From contig CM059973.1 of the NCBI GenBank assembly GCA_030490835.1, forward strand, positions 55,060,008 through 55,124,007: DNA of 64,000 nt, read 5' to 3'. The notes under the pieces were generated by a model. That model made no database searches. It was not told the DNA's origin and saw nothing but the letters and a program-made list of their open reading frames with translations. This document shows, piece after piece, positions 36,035 through 48,719 of the stretch (within the stretch, counting starts at the first letter, position 1; each line of letters starts with the position of its first letter). The translations under genes were made by a program, and so were the position numbers. The DNA comes from Annona cherimola (lineage: Eukaryota; Streptophyta; Magnoliopsida; Magnoliales; Annonaceae).

Positions 36035-37770
36035 TATTTATTCGCAATCTCATCACAAATACACGAGTCATAGACTATAATATATAAAATATTGTTCCAA
36101 CAAGAATTCGGAATTGTAGACTTTGCTTTAAACGGTTTCATATTGTACAAAGAGAGTAAAATAGAAAACAAAATAGAAATATGGGAAGAAAAAATACAAT
36201 TCAGAACTAGAACCAATATTAGAAAGCAGGGATGCGAGTACCTAAGGTCTAGGATTTCACATGTGACGTTTACTAGGGAATAAATAGTATGATTATTTAA
36301 TCAAGATATTAGATATTAAAGGAGAACAAATCTTAGTTTATCCTTGCACCTTCTGTCAAAACCTCCAAGGCATAACCCTAATATATTCTTAACTACTTAT
36401 TCTCATGGGATTAAGTCAATTAGAATTCATTAAGTTCTGTGAACGTTCGTGGATTCTTCAAGGTCATCATGCCTATTCTCATAGTACTAGATTTTTAAGT
36501 TTAATATCTCAATTGTTGAATATTAGATTTTCACCTTTTGGTTTCATCATCTAATATATAGAATCATTGCAAAAGTGGAAGCTCAAACACTATGTAAGCA
36601 CTTAATCACAAGATATTAAATGAAAAAAAATATCCTTTTCAAAAAATCAAAACCACACACCACACTACATTGTCCGCATGCTACATTCTAAACCCTAGAT
36701 TTAGGATTTAGCCGAGCATGTACAAGTTCAAACCCAAGCTCAAAATAAATTTAGAACTCAAATCCATCTTAAATAAGACAATTAAAATGAAAGAAAAATA
36801 AGAAAGAAAAGTTTATTGGTTAGAAGCCCCAATGGTGTGTTAACCACTCTTCGTAATTCGTCATCTCACCTCTTGCCCCGTGCTCTTTGTCTTCTCTCAG
36901 ATTCTTCGTTCTCTCTTTAAAATTCTCCTTAGAATTTTTTGCTGATTCTCGGTCTAAGTTCTTTTTTGTGTAAAATCTGCCCTCAATTCTGCTGCCCACA
37001 GCCCCTTTTATAGCTTTTAAAATTTTGGGTTGAAATAAGGAGTACGCAGCCTGCTTATTTAGATACTTGCATTAGGATTATTCACGCGTCCTAATTGCGC
37101 ATGGGTTGCAATTTGCGTGGATGAATGAATGGTTGGATGGCTGCTCATTTGAACAGTGAAAGCTAATGGACGGCTGCAAATATTTTGGTGTTGAATTGGC
37201 ACAGATGCATTGGAAGAATTGGATTCCTGGTTACACACGGATTGCATGGATGGCTAGCACTGATTTTGGACTTGGAATCATACGGCTTGGATTTAATTTA
37301 AATTAATGAACCAGGTGCGGTGCTGATTTTGGACAGTTCAGATTAAACTGTCTTGAAAAGTGGCATGACGTTGGACGGTTCAGATTTGCAGCTTGGGTGG
37401 TGGAATTTTGCTGGAATAAATCTGGGCCACTGATTTGCATGGTTGCATGGATTTAATTGCATGGCAACAGAATGGATGGCTTGGTTTTAGATCTGGACGG
37501 TTGGAATTGCATGGACAAATCACGTTGCATGGGGTTCTCGTCTAGCTTGGACAGTGCTGAATTAATTCGATGGTGGTGATTTGGTTTGGGCAGAAAGATC
37601 TGGACGGTGCAAATTTTCTGGGACGTTCAGCTAGATCAAATATGTGGCTTTGATTTGGAAGACCCTGATTTTTTCTGATGGTTGAATTTCTAGACAGCTT
37701 GGATCGCTTGACGCAAGAATTTGGACGGTCAACCTTGTGGGGCCCATTGCTGGCATTTGTTAATCTGCAA
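36035..37770 (-). repeat. Athila/Tat-like Gypsy LTR
   Basis: About 1.7 kb. A TATA box CTATAAAAG (minus strand, 37023-37015) separates a GC-richer U3 (repeated TGGACGG and TTGCATGG phrases) from R/U5. The 36,300-36,560 part matches 26,990-27,270. The right boundary is estimated from a CA at about 37,769. Confidence 0.65.
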
Positions 37771-38455
37771 TAAACAAATTAAATTATTAATTCATTCAAT
37801 TAATGAACTGGTGGTTAAAATTATTTCAAACCCAATTATCACAACCAATATTAAAACACGTTTGATTTTATGACAACAAATAAAAATATAATTTTAAGCC
37901 AAAGATCATAAAAATTATTAAAATATCTTGAAATTAATATTCAATGACCGAATGTTGCAAAAACATATTTTAAAATAAATTTAACATTAAACATGAATAT
38001 TTACCCACCAAATTGGTATAAATATACCCACAAAATATATTAATATTTCGCCACTGTCAAGGGGCTCCTCATTCCCTCATTCCATCAAAAACCATGTCTT
38101 CATCCACTCACCAACACAACTCACTGTATTAATAATACCTCAAAAATTAACTTATAAAGTTGATAACGTGCAGATTCTTCATCCATAAAGCCTATTATCC
38201 TACTATTTACAAACTTAACCAATCCTAGAAAGACCTTAAATTCCCGAAATTCTTATCTTTGGTCAAAAGTTTGACTTTATCAAATACGTGATAAACTTTA
38301 ATATTCACATAGATCTTAGAATGTCCTTAGAAGGCTTGAAATGTCTAGCCTCCCCACTGCTTGGAGAAGTAAAAAAAAATGTATTTGACCTCCCTTAAAT
38401 CTGGGTCGATTTTTAATTTTAAATAGTTGACTAAACTCTTCTAGGTGTTGGTCTT
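37771..38455. other. AT-rich spacer
   Basis: No gene or repeat end seen between the Gypsy LTR and the old Sirevirus-type LTR. Confidence 0.5.
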
Positions 38456-39967
38456 GAGTTATCAGCAAAACTTAAGAGGGGGTGAATTGGATTATTTAAA
38501 ATTCTTTGTTAATTGAAAACTTAACCTTTTGTATTTTTAATCCCCTTGAATAAAGAGTAGAGAGCTAGAGAGAGCAATAATTAAGTAAGTACAACAATCA
38601 CAAGAGATACAACAAATTATAGTGATTCAGGCAACTTTTCTTATTCCACTCTTCCAAGCGCACACTCCCTTTTGTCTTAAGTTCCACTATCTCCATAGAG
38701 AATATAACTAAAGCCTTAGCTCTCTTTTAGATTTTAGCACTAGGGGACCTTTACAACAATTTCACAAGTAGATAGTGAGTTGTGCTCCAACCGAAAACTA
38801 CTTATGTTTCAACTTAGCCTTGGTCTCCAATACAAAGTCAAGTGTCAGAATACAACAAGAATAATAAAAGAAAGAAATCTATACTTTACAAATTCGTGTA
38901 GAATGATTTTAGTACTTGAGAAGACTCTTGAGTATTTGAGAAAGATGAGAACGTGTAGCTTTTGTAGTGTACTAGAGAGTCTCTCCTTGAAGATCACTTA
39001 ATGCACTCTTAATTGTTTTAAAGTAGGAAGGTGAAGGCTCAATGAATATTCTAGCTAACCCTCATAACTCCTTTTGATGTGTCTTAAAAAAATGGGGGAG
39101 AAACTTAAATGTTAGAGGGTAAGTGGTGTGAATTAAATGTACCAAGGTTCGAATTTTTCTATCCATTAAGACTTAAGTCACATCTGGGATGGACTTCGGA
39201 TGCGACTTAACCCAAGTCGCAGACTAGAGTTGACTCAGCTTGCAACTTCGGTCTTCGAAAACCCTCTTGCTTCCTTTTTCTTCATGTCTCGTTTTTTGAG
39301 TTCCATTATGAGTTGACTTAAGTCTGGGACTTTGCCCAAGTCGAAAGTGAAGTCGACTTAGGGATACGACTTTACGTTACGTTGAAATATAGGAACCTTA
39401 AAATCCATTCTTTTTTGCTTATTTTTCTTCAAGTTTTGAACTTGGGTCAACTTGGCTTGAGACTTAACCTAAGTCGCAAGTAAAGTTAACTTGAGATTGT
39501 GAATTCACTCCTAGCACTTAACCAAATTTTCATAATTGTCTTCTTAGAACTCCAAGTCTCACAACTGAGTCGACTCTATATTCAACTTCACCTAAGTCAC
39601 ATGATAAAATCGACTTGGTTTGTGACTTCGTTCCTCATGGTTTAATTGGATGAAGCTTAAAGTCACATTCGGAGTTGAGTTCGATTAGCGACTTCACATA
39701 AGTCAGATGTAGAGTCGACTTGGGATGCGACTTCAACCTGTTAAGCATCCACATTATTCTCTCTGTCTCCAAAATGTTGTTTGAAGTCGACTTGGGATAT
39801 TGACTTGACTCAAGTCGATGCCGAAATTGACTTGGCCTTGCAATTTGATTGTTTTCACTTGAAATCCAAGATCTTAACTTCAAATATTGAATCAAACTCA
39901 TTAGTACCTTTAGTATTCTCATATTTAGTTGTTAATCATCAAAACTTAGGTAAATCTTGATTTGCAA
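38456..39967 (-). mobile_element. Old solo or partial LTR of the Sirevirus-like Copia family
   Basis: Begins TGTTGGTCTTGAGTTATC, aligning with the Copia LTR start (TGTTGGGTCCCGAATTGA). It shares the AGAGGGGGTGAATTGG, CACTCTTCCAAGC and TAATCATCAAAA blocks in order. The GTCGACTT/AAGTCGCA cluster is present but eroded (39,150-39,830). About 1.5 kb against 1.66 kb. The right end is approximate and no TSD is recognisable. Confidence 0.72.
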
Positions 39968-40559
39968 TTTAACCTATTGAGTTCACACTAGCTCGATTTA
40001 GCAACCAAAGATAGTGCTCAATCACAATAACCTAACTGATATACATGTAGCAAACACTGACAAATCATTAAAAGACTATATCATGTGCTTCAACTCAATG
40101 GCTCAAAAGGTACCATGCTTACCTATCAAGGTATACACGCTATCTTGATTAAAGGAATTTGCAATCGCAAGCTCAATTGCGAGTTCGGTCTCCAACCTCC
40201 AAGTTAGTATGTAAGTTCAATGATGTTATCTGCCACCATATCTCAATGGAAGAAGACAAAAAATAACAAATCCAAAAAGATCACAAGTATGCTTACAAAA
40301 CTACCAAATTAGCAAGTTCTAAAAATAGTCCGAGTCATTGTGATTGAAGCCCAAAAAATGTCAAGATTGTTCAACTAAGACAAAAGTTATCACTTAAGCA
40401 CAACCAGAGTCCCAATCATTGAAATAGAGATACATTGGGCAAGAAACAACCTTGAATGTTGCTCCCTAGACACTATAATAATTACACCCCTCTTAACATT
40501 ATACAAGAGTTGCTTTATCTAGAGACTTAAGACTTTATTCGATAAAAAATTCAGCTTCA
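39968..40559. other. No recognisable gene
   Basis: AT-rich sequence before the next Gypsy fragment. Nothing family-like seen. Confidence 0.5.
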
Positions 40560-41285
40560 ATGACAACACGAACTTATAAGCACAATCCCAAAGTCTTCTT
40601 TTTCTTCCTTAAGGAGATTAGACACTCCATCAGAGATGACCAACAGTTGAAGGATGCGATGAAGGGCAAAATCCAAGATAAACAATTCACAAAATACCTC
40701 ACCACTTGGGCATGCAACAGAAGCTCGACTAGTTCAAGTCGTCTACACCTTTACCAAAGCGGCTATGGTAGGAGGTTCATGATATGATGCAGATGTTGTA
40801 TGCATGTGAAGTATCCAAACTCGATACACTAATGAAGCACCACAAACAATGCTTCTTTCTACAGTTCACAAATGATGATATATAATAGGTCATGCACCCA
40901 CATGACAACCCACTTGTCATTACCTTGAGACTTAACAAAATTCTTGTTCATAAGGTCCTCGACGATATGGGTAGCTTAATCTACATACTTTTATATAAAC
41001 ATATCTAGATATGGGGATTGAGTGTTCATTATCTCTGGACCTTTGCAATTTTCTTCATTAAATTTAATGCGCACTTGGTATGATGGAAGGATGCATCAAC
41101 TTAAAAATACAAATGGATATTGGCTCTTGCTCATGAATCATTATGTGATGGTAGACATTCTTTCTTATAATGAGATCCTGGGAAAGATCAATAAATTCAA
41201 AGTTGCTATTTCAATGTACTCCTTATACCTCAAATTCCAAACCTTGCGTGAAGATAGCATACCACAAGAAGATGCTAAGTAAGCT
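40560..41285 (+). pseudogene. Tat-like Gypsy gag end and protease fragment
   Basis: 40,600-40,720 (FFFLKEIRHSIRDDQQLKD) resembles the region after the zinc knuckle in Tat-type gag. 40,950-41,000 (KVLDDMGSLIYIL) resembles the protease active site, where D-x-G-S is expected. 41,150-41,280 (YNEILGKINKFKVAISMYSL) resembles the conserved YNAILGRP...A-S-YH block of the same protease. Several stops lie between. No RT or LTR is attached. Identification is by family memory, not alignment. Confidence 0.6.
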
Positions 41286-41546
41286 CTCTTGAACTAGATG
41301 AATGTTCTATGCAAAGATTTGAACCTTGAACTCCAAAAGAGGAGAAGTTAGCCTCGAGTAATCATGTTGAACTAATGTAGCAAACAAGCAATACTACTAC
41401 CATTGTCCAAGTTAGTACATATGATTATAATTAATGTCTACAACTATTTTTGATAATATATTATATTAAACAAATGAAATTTCATCATATCGAGTCAACT
41501 AATCATCAAACGAACACCAACCTACTTTCAAAATCGTCTTGTTCAA

Positions 41547-41811
41547 GGGTATGTTTGGCAATTAATAAAAAAATTCAACTTAAAACTTTTCACTATCCAC
41601 AACTATCATACTTTTTAATCATTTTTTCACATTTTCCTATACAACTATCCTATTTTTCAATCATTTTTATACAACTATCTACCAACTAACCTATCTATTT
41701 TAACTTTATCCTCTTTACTACTCATCATTACGCCTATCATATCACATCATTTGACAACTTTTACTCTCCAAAACTTTTCATCAAAAGTTTTATTCATTAC
41801 CAAACACACCC
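41547..41811 (+). mobile_element. Tourist-like MITE, 265 bp
   Basis: Ends GGGTATGTTTGGCAATTAAT and (reverse complement) GGGTGTGTTTGGTAATGAAT. Flanking CAA repeats on both sides (41544-41546 and 41812-41814) form a 3-bp TSD. Non-coding. Best-preserved copy along with 59,047-59,315. Confidence 0.85.
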
Positions 41812-43941
41812 CAAATCAAGTTATGCATCATATTTTTCCAAAATGCCTAACCTAACACTATATAAATCAAGTTGGATTAGCCAAATTTAGTTTTAGATCG
41901 ACCTTATTTACACCGATACATCTAATCCTTCCATGAGCTCTTAGATTTTTGCTTTCTTCCCTTTAGAATTCCTTTCTTTTGTGGCATATTTCAAGGTGAA
42001 ATTCTTACAAGCGATGATTGCAAATTTTTTGATCTAAACTCAAATTGAGCTTTTGACAATAGCATGATCGGAAGAATAACCTTATCTCTTTCCTTGGTCT
42101 GAATAAAAAGGTGATTTTCAACGCTCATATCACCATAGAGCACAACCTTACTTTAGGCGATCCTTCTCAAATCTATCATAATGAGCTATCTTGATTAGAT
42201 AGAAACTACACCAATTGGCTCTACGCGGTCTTCTATTGACCATCATTTTTTCGCTCAGACTTGGATTCTCTTACTCCAATAAAGAGATTTCTTTAACCTA
42301 CGTAGTGTCATAGTAAAAAACATTCTTCTATAATGGCCCCATCCAAAGCTGCCTCTTCAACTTATACAAAAACCTTAACCAATAATCTCTTCTGAGGCTT
42401 TAACCTACTAGATAAAGACTTGGCTGGCTTAGGGCAAAATCTTTTCCCACTATTAGCAAAAAGAAAGGAAAGGTAAGAGCCTTTTGGACTCTGACAAAGG
42501 AAGGGACTTTCTTCTTCTTACATAACCTAAAGAATTTTCCCTTCAACTTTAGAAAGGAAATGAACTATTTTCTGCCTTGAAGTACTATAATAGGAAGTTA
42601 CTCAACGCTCGTTGGGCTACCACAAAGATAGGCTTGCCATCTTCATCTTTCTCCATCCACATCACAAGGATGCCCCAATACCAAAAATTATTACATTTTC
42701 TCTTCCATCTAGCATTAGATGAACCGGCCCTTCTAATTTTTGTGCTTGTTCAACAAAAATCTACTAGCAACATATTATTATAGTTAGAAAAGTACTAGAA
42801 CTAGGTTGTAGATTTCTCTCTTTTGACCAAACAATCACTCTGCAAATGAATTCATTAAATAGAAACTGGGTTATATAGAAAACCAAGTTAGGGAATGAAA
42901 CATTAGCCAAGACATAGCATTAGTTGTTCTAGTGCAATGAAGAACCCAATTAGAGCCCTTGCAATCTTCAACTTGAAGAATACAAACACGCACTCTGATA
43001 ACACTCCAGAGGATTCACTAGGCAAGCTTCTAGATCAAGAATTAGAAACTTGATTACTTGAGGAATATCGTATCTTTAACAAAATTTGGTCTTCAAAGGT
43101 TCCTCTTATAGAGATGATATATCTCTTTCTATTATGAAGTTTACAGTAATGGTAGATGTGCTTAGAAGGCATAGTACGAGAGAGAGAGAAGATGAAGAAA
43201 CACATAAGCAAAGTTGAAAGGAAGAACCAAAGTTGAAGGGTTATACTAAAAAATGAAGCAAAAGGGAATTTAGAGACTATTGGCAATGGCTTCAAAAATT
43301 AAATTATTCCTTCACTCAATCCTAAGAAATCAAAAGATGTGGATTATTACTATCAAATTCATTAATGTATAGTCGGCGCCTCCTTGTAAGACTTGAAAGA
43401 ACACCCCCATAAGGAGACAAATGATATGACTTACTTAAAGAGGTCTAAGCTCCAAAAAGACAAAATGATTATCCTTAGTGTAATTGGGCCATATTGAAAT
43501 TAGCATAGGCCATCTACTAGACCTCTATGCCTTACTACTAGAAAATCCTTTCAAGAAGCATTGGAAGCTTGTGGCTAGATAATCCCTTCAAGAAAGGTAA
43601 AAAGCTTATAACAAATGAGAATAAGGGTTTCACATGTTAGACCATCAAGTAATTCTTCTTTGGATGCGAGCATGATGACATAGACATACTTAAGCATCGC
43701 AAAGGACATCAACAAATTGACCTCGAGCGAAATGGAGTACAAGTTGATAGGAGAAACAAAATGTCCTCCACTAGGCTCAGGCCACATCAGTGGTTCTAAT
43801 TGGACTACTACTGAAGACAAGGCAAAAAGAAGTTCTAACTTTCCCTTCTCCAAAAATAAGTTAATAATGAGCTAAAAGAAGGTGGCACTCATTGGGATAA
43901 AATGGAAGTACCCCTAGTAGAGGAGGGAAAAGGTGAAGTTA
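41812..43941. other. No recognisable gene
   Basis: Mixed AT-rich DNA with short frames (for example 42577-42783 and 43575-43853) that match no family I know. Some phrases look like decayed retroelement sequence, without a motif to anchor them. Confidence 0.45.
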
Positions 43942-44198
43942 GGGTTTGTTTGGCAACCATAAAAAATTATCAATCTAAAACTTTTCACTTTCCACAACTA
44001 ACTCTATTTTTTAATTATTGTTTCGCATCTCCCTATAGACCCTACTTTTCAATCATTTTTTACAACTACCTTATTTATTTTAACTTTATTCTCTTTATTC
44101 TTAATCATTAACCCTGTCATATCATATCTTTTTCTCTTATTTCAAAAATTTTTACAACAAAAAATATTTTCAAAAGATTTATTCATTACCACACATTT
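43942..44198 (+). mobile_element. Tourist-like MITE, 257 bp
   Basis: Starts GGGTTTGTTTGGCAACC and ends TCATTACCACACATTT. Flanked on both sides by TTA (43939-43941 and 44199-44201), the PIF/Harbinger target. The interior matches the family. Confidence 0.85.
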
Positions 44199-45663
44199 TT
44201 ACAGTACAAGGAAGAGAGAATAGAAACTTTCTCGAATAACTTATAACCAATGGCTTATATCCTTTTGCATTAAATAAGAAAGTCATTATTCTCCATTGTT
44301 TTTTTAGGATTGGACATAAGTTGATCTCTATCTTTTTATTTTCCATATAAAATATGTTCTTCATTATCTCTTATCTAACTCATTTTATATTCCTCTTCTT
44401 TCTAAACAATGTAGCCTTCTTCGACCTCTATTAGTTATCTTTTTAATGATAATTGTAAAGCAATTATCAAAAATAATAATTTATAGTAACACTTTTTTCA
44501 ATGGTCACAACTATTATAAAAATGATTACTATATAACCATTAATTTCAAAAGTACTTGTACACCCACTAAATGATCATCAAATCCCACATATACCCATGC
44601 TATCATAAAAGTTAAAAACAATTCTTTGCATCATATGTGAAGGCCTACGTGTATAAGTTATAGCGCATGACCAAAGCACAATACAAGGCTTCATCTTCCC
44701 TAACTCATCACTACTGCTAACTTAAATATACCCGTTATTTTTAGCCTATATTTTAAAAGCACCCACTATGTTTCAAAAATACCTAATAAGTCAACTAAAT
44801 ATCCATCAAATTCCACATGCACCTACATTGTTATAGAAGTAAAACAACAACTATTTAAAATTTTCTCATTAGTTAAAAATGCCCTTTGCATTACGTGTGA
44901 AGGTACACATGTATAAATTGTAGTGCACTACTAGAGCAAAAATCAAGGCTTCATCTTTTTCGAGGCACAACCATTGTCAACTGAAATCCACTTGTTGATA
45001 AACTCCATTGGAAATTTAATCCATTCAATGACTTCCTTTTGTCGCTTTAATATTGAAGAAATTGATATTGCGCATTATCTCGCTTTCTAGCAACCCATCA
45101 AAGGCGAAGAAGAACAATGGTATAGGATATTCTTTTGCGATTTTGTATCGACAGAAAAGAATATCCAAGTAATGAGATATGGATGTCACTGCTGTCACCA
45201 AAGCAAAAAAAGGCAAGTGAATGTTATTGATTAGACTAGATTGTTTGACAGACTTGTGGTGATAACTCCAAATAATTTTTTATCTCCAAGACATGTTGTC
45301 TCTTATCACCAGCATCTATCTCATGACATTAACATCAATAAATTCTTCTTTCCTCATCCTCCTTCAAGCTCTTCTCTCAAAGATTCATCATCAATTTCTT
45401 TCCTTCTGACAACTCTAAAGGGCATTTATCTTCCTCGAACTTTGACCTGGAAATTCATTTTTCAAAGAGCCACTTCTACTACCCTCGCTACCCTATTGAT
45501 AATTGGCAATCCTAAATTTTGTTTGGATTTTGCATAAATTACTAGTTGATGAAATTATATTAAAGCATCATTATATATGATCTAAATCAATCGGGCTTGA
45601 ATGAAATCTTAGCCAACAACCATGGATCTTAGAAGGCAATTCGTAATGAAGATTAGAACAGTC
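44199..45663. other. AT-rich DNA with a diverged tandem duplication
   Basis: Segments at about 44,565-44,710 and 44,800-44,965 share the order CATCAAAT-CCACAT, TTTGCAT-A, GTGTATAA-TT, CAAGGCTTCATCTT. They are old duplicates about 240 bp apart. The frame at 45241-45537 has no family-like features. No gene called. Confidence 0.5.
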
Positions 45664-46553
45664 TGATAACTCATAAAAATGTGAGTTATCACGGCTCATT
45701 TCAGATTAGTTTTGAGTGTTAGTCCAAGGAAATTTGGTTAATTCATGCCCATTTAGCGTAGTTTTCATTCATTATCCATTTCATACACAACATTGAGATT
45801 TCATGCATTTTTAGTGTAAATCGGGGTAAATTTTGTGATTTTTGATTTTTTGTATTATCATCTCATGATTTATAAGTACATTTATTGGTTTTAGGTTGTT
45901 TTTGTCAGAAAAGAAGGGTAGCTAACAACTTTGGAGTATGATGAGATGAAGAAGGGAGTAAACAGTGCAAAACAAGGCCTCAAACAGTCTCCAAGGACAC
46001 TGGCGCCCCGGCGTCAACTTCTGGTGCCTAGGCGCTACTTCATCGTCTTAGAAGAATTCTTCAAAAATCCTTAAGTTGGCAAGCTTCCAAAGAAGCACCA
46101 ACCCCCACATGTGTGAGTTTAAGCACGTGTTTTGTGCTAGGTTAAGTGGGGTATAAATATAACACTTAATGCTTCATTTGGGGGAGAGAGAACTCGTGGG
46201 AGCAGCCAAGAAGGAGAAAGGAAAGGATTCTCAAGCCAATAGCAACTTGAAGTGAAGATTCAGCTTCATTTGGTGGAAACTAGCAAGTTTTAGCTTCTCT
46301 TTCTTGTTCTCTACATATTCTTCCTTTTCTCTCTTTATAGGATATATTCAAACTTGATTTCAATGAGATTTAATTTCATGTTCATGAACAAACTCCAAAA
46401 GATGGGATGTTGAGATGATTTAACTCTTAAACTATGTTATTTTGGCTCATGATGATTTAAATATGAGTATTTAATTGTTGTATACTTGTGTTGTGTGGAT
46501 TTACCCTTGCATGTGGTGTTTAATATTTTTTACAAGCCTAGCTACCTTGTAAG
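45664..46553 (+). repeat. Gypsy 5' LTR, left part
   Basis: Opens with a perfect 10-bp inverted repeat, TGATAACTCA/TGAGTTATCA (45664-45691, 8-bp loop). A TATA box GTATAAATAT lies at 46151-46160. It continues at 57,011 after the Copia. Confidence 0.85.
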
Positions 46554-48214
46554 TGTTGGGTCCCGAATTGATGGCAAAACCCAAGAGGGGAGGGGTGAAT
46601 TGGGTTCTTAAAAAATTTTCAACTTAAACAAAAACTTTACCCCGGATTAATCTAGTCCCCTTGAATGAAGAAACAGAATGGAAAGCAAAGTAATGTAGAG
46701 AGCAGAAATAAAAGCAAGTAGACAAGAATTTTTATAGTGGTTCGGGCAACCTCCCTACTTCACTCTTCCAAGCTCACACACCTTGTGACTTGGGTTCCAC
46801 TATTGTATTCTCTCAATACAATTAGAGCCTCTTGCTCTCTTCTAGATTCTAGCTCTAGGGGGCATCAAACACTTAGCACAAGTAGGTGATGAGTCACACT
46901 CCAATCACACACTACTTTGCTACCACTTGATCTTAACTACGCAAGCTAAATCAAGTTCAACACAAACAAGTAAACAATAAAAGTAAACTACACTTTACAG
47001 GTGTGTAGAAACGATTTAGCGCAGGGAAGAACTTGTAGATGATGGCTTTGAAGTTTCTGAATGTAGCTCTTGCAACTTGAAGCACAATTCTTCCTCCTTG
47101 AGTGATTTGATCTCTTTGAAGCTCTTATGGATATGAGTTATGCTCACTTAATGGTCCTCTTCTTGCTCCCTCGTTCACAATGAGTTCTATTTATAATCTT
47201 GGAGGGAATCCGAACGTTAGAGGGTTGGTGTCGAAAATAAATCCGACCGTTGCGACCCAAGTCGCATGTGGAGTCGACTTCGGGTGCGACTTCACCCAAG
47301 TCGCAGATGGAGTCGACTTCGGGTGCGACTTCGCTTCTCCGTCGCAACTTCAAGTTCCAGAATAGGTCGACTTGGGTTCTCGACTTGACCCAAGTCGCAG
47401 GTGAAGTCGACTTCGGGTGCGACTTCACCTCGGCAGTTTGCTTTATGAACTTGAATAATTTCGAGATGCTTTGTCTCATCATGCCTTTGCTTCTTTTGTG
47501 TTTTTCATGTCTTGAATCATTGAGTCTTGCTTTCATTAGCTCCATGATTTGCAATCCTTAGAAGCTTGACTTTGCTTCTTCTTGGTTTTGCTTGATACTT
47601 TGAATTATTGGAGAACTTGCTTGCTTTGGAGACTTGAATGTTTGAAGCAAGCTTATGTCTTTTGCCTTTGATTTGATAGATTTGTTCTTCATTTTGAGTC
47701 CTTGGACTTGATAGGCTTGACTTGATCTTGATCATGCTTGAAGCTTTTGAGCCTAGAGTGAAGAAGTCCTTTGAATGATTTGAAACTGCAGCTTTGATCT
47801 TTGACAAACTCAAGTCGCGCTTGGGGTCGACTTCGTCCCCGACTTCACCTAAGTCGCACATGGAGTCGACTTGGCCTGCGACTTGGCAGCTCCGTGTCCC
47901 AACTTTCAGCTCTGGAAGAAATTGCACGACTGAAGTCGATAGCGAGGTCGACTTTGTCTGCGACTTGGCTACCCAAGTCGCATGTGGAGTCGACTTGACC
48001 CGCGACTTCACTTGGTCTTCTTCCCATTTCAGCTCTGGACGTTCTGCATGTTTGAAGTCGATCTTGGAGTCGACTTGGGGATCGACTTGGCCTTCCTAAC
48101 TTGATTTTCTTCAAATGTATATTCCTTAAACATTTCACAAACTTGTTAGTAGCCAAGACATACTCAAATTGATTTGTTAATCATCAAAATATGGATTTAG
48201 CTATATTTCCAACA
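46554..48214 (-). repeat. Copia 3' LTR
   Basis: TGTTGGG...CCAACA, 1,661 bp. It holds the same palindrome cluster (about 47,250-48,085) and a TATA copy (47,187-47,195) as the 5' LTR. Short frames on both strands (up to 164 codons) are by-products of the repeats. Confidence 0.95.
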
Positions 48215-48228
48215 ATCTCCCCCTTTTT
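48215..48228 (-). other. Copia polypurine tract
   Basis: Minus strand AAAAAGGGGGAGAT directly adjoins the 3' LTR start TGTTGG. Confidence 0.92.
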
Positions 48229-48384
48229 GATGATTGACAAAACCGATTTGAGTGGATACCTTTCATTAAAAATAATATGTTCATATTGCATTTTAAAATC
48301 ATGCTTATGCTCATGCAAACAGAACATTCAAATATCATGTAAGCATATCCTACTCTCCTCCCCATTCTTACTCTTCTCTTCTTA

Positions 48385-48585
48385 CATCTCTCTCCCCTTT
48401 AATCATCTCTCTCCCTTTTAATCATCTCTCTCCCTTTTAATCATTAAGACTTATACTCAATTTTTCAACTCAAATACTCTTCTTCTCCTTAAATCTCTCT
48501 CCCCCTTTTTGTCAATATATCAAAAAGATTAGAGGGTAATCAAAGAGATAGGTGGGTTAGCTCCCCCTAAATGGGTGCTCCCCCT
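48385..48585 (-). repeat. Extra PPT-like copies and a 20-bp minisatellite
   Basis: Three units of about 20 bp, ATCTCTCTCCC-TTTTA (about 48,385-48,445), are followed by ATCTCTCTCCCCCTTTTT (about 48,493-48,510) and two GCTCCCCCT copies (48,560 and 48,578). All are purine-rich on the element's sense strand. Multiplied PPTs upstream of the 3' LTR are a known Sirevirus trait. Confidence 0.75.
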
Positions 48586-48719
48586 GAGTTTATGTGTATC
48601 CTAATTTTAGATACTACTTGTTGGACATGATACCAATTGTTGAAAACTTGATACCACTTGTTATTACTTGTTAGACTTTATACCACTTGATTTACTTATA
48701 GCATTTGTTGTTTTGTTAC

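Larger units (their letters stand above)
34340..37770 (-). mobile_element. Second Athila/Tat-like Gypsy remnant, pol-less
   Basis: Minus-strand order: LTR (about 37,770-36,035), PBS, gag-like segment, then ATTGAGGACAATGTCAG and ATGTAGGGGTG (about 34,345-34,400), the 3' motif of the family. Only 1.7 kb separates PBS and 3' motif, so pol is missing. Its LTR is homologous to the old LTR at about 26-30 kb in opposite orientation. TSD and 3' LTR are not resolved. Confidence 0.68.

Noticed and set aside
40560..40787. 75-codon frame as an independent gene
   Set aside because: Its sequence fits the post-knuckle gag segment of a Tat-like Gypsy element, followed by protease pieces to 41,285.
47517..48011. 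Open frames of up to 164 codons in the Copia LTRs (also 56,308-56,802 and 53,489-53,868)
   Set aside because: They occur on both strands, follow the palindrome repeats and are cut by the LTR ends. They have no protein-like features.
48215..48719. Search for an envelope-like ORF between RNase H and the 3' LTR, present in some Sireviruses
   Set aside because: Only about 500 bp of pyrimidine-rich spacer with PPT copies. No frame of useful length.
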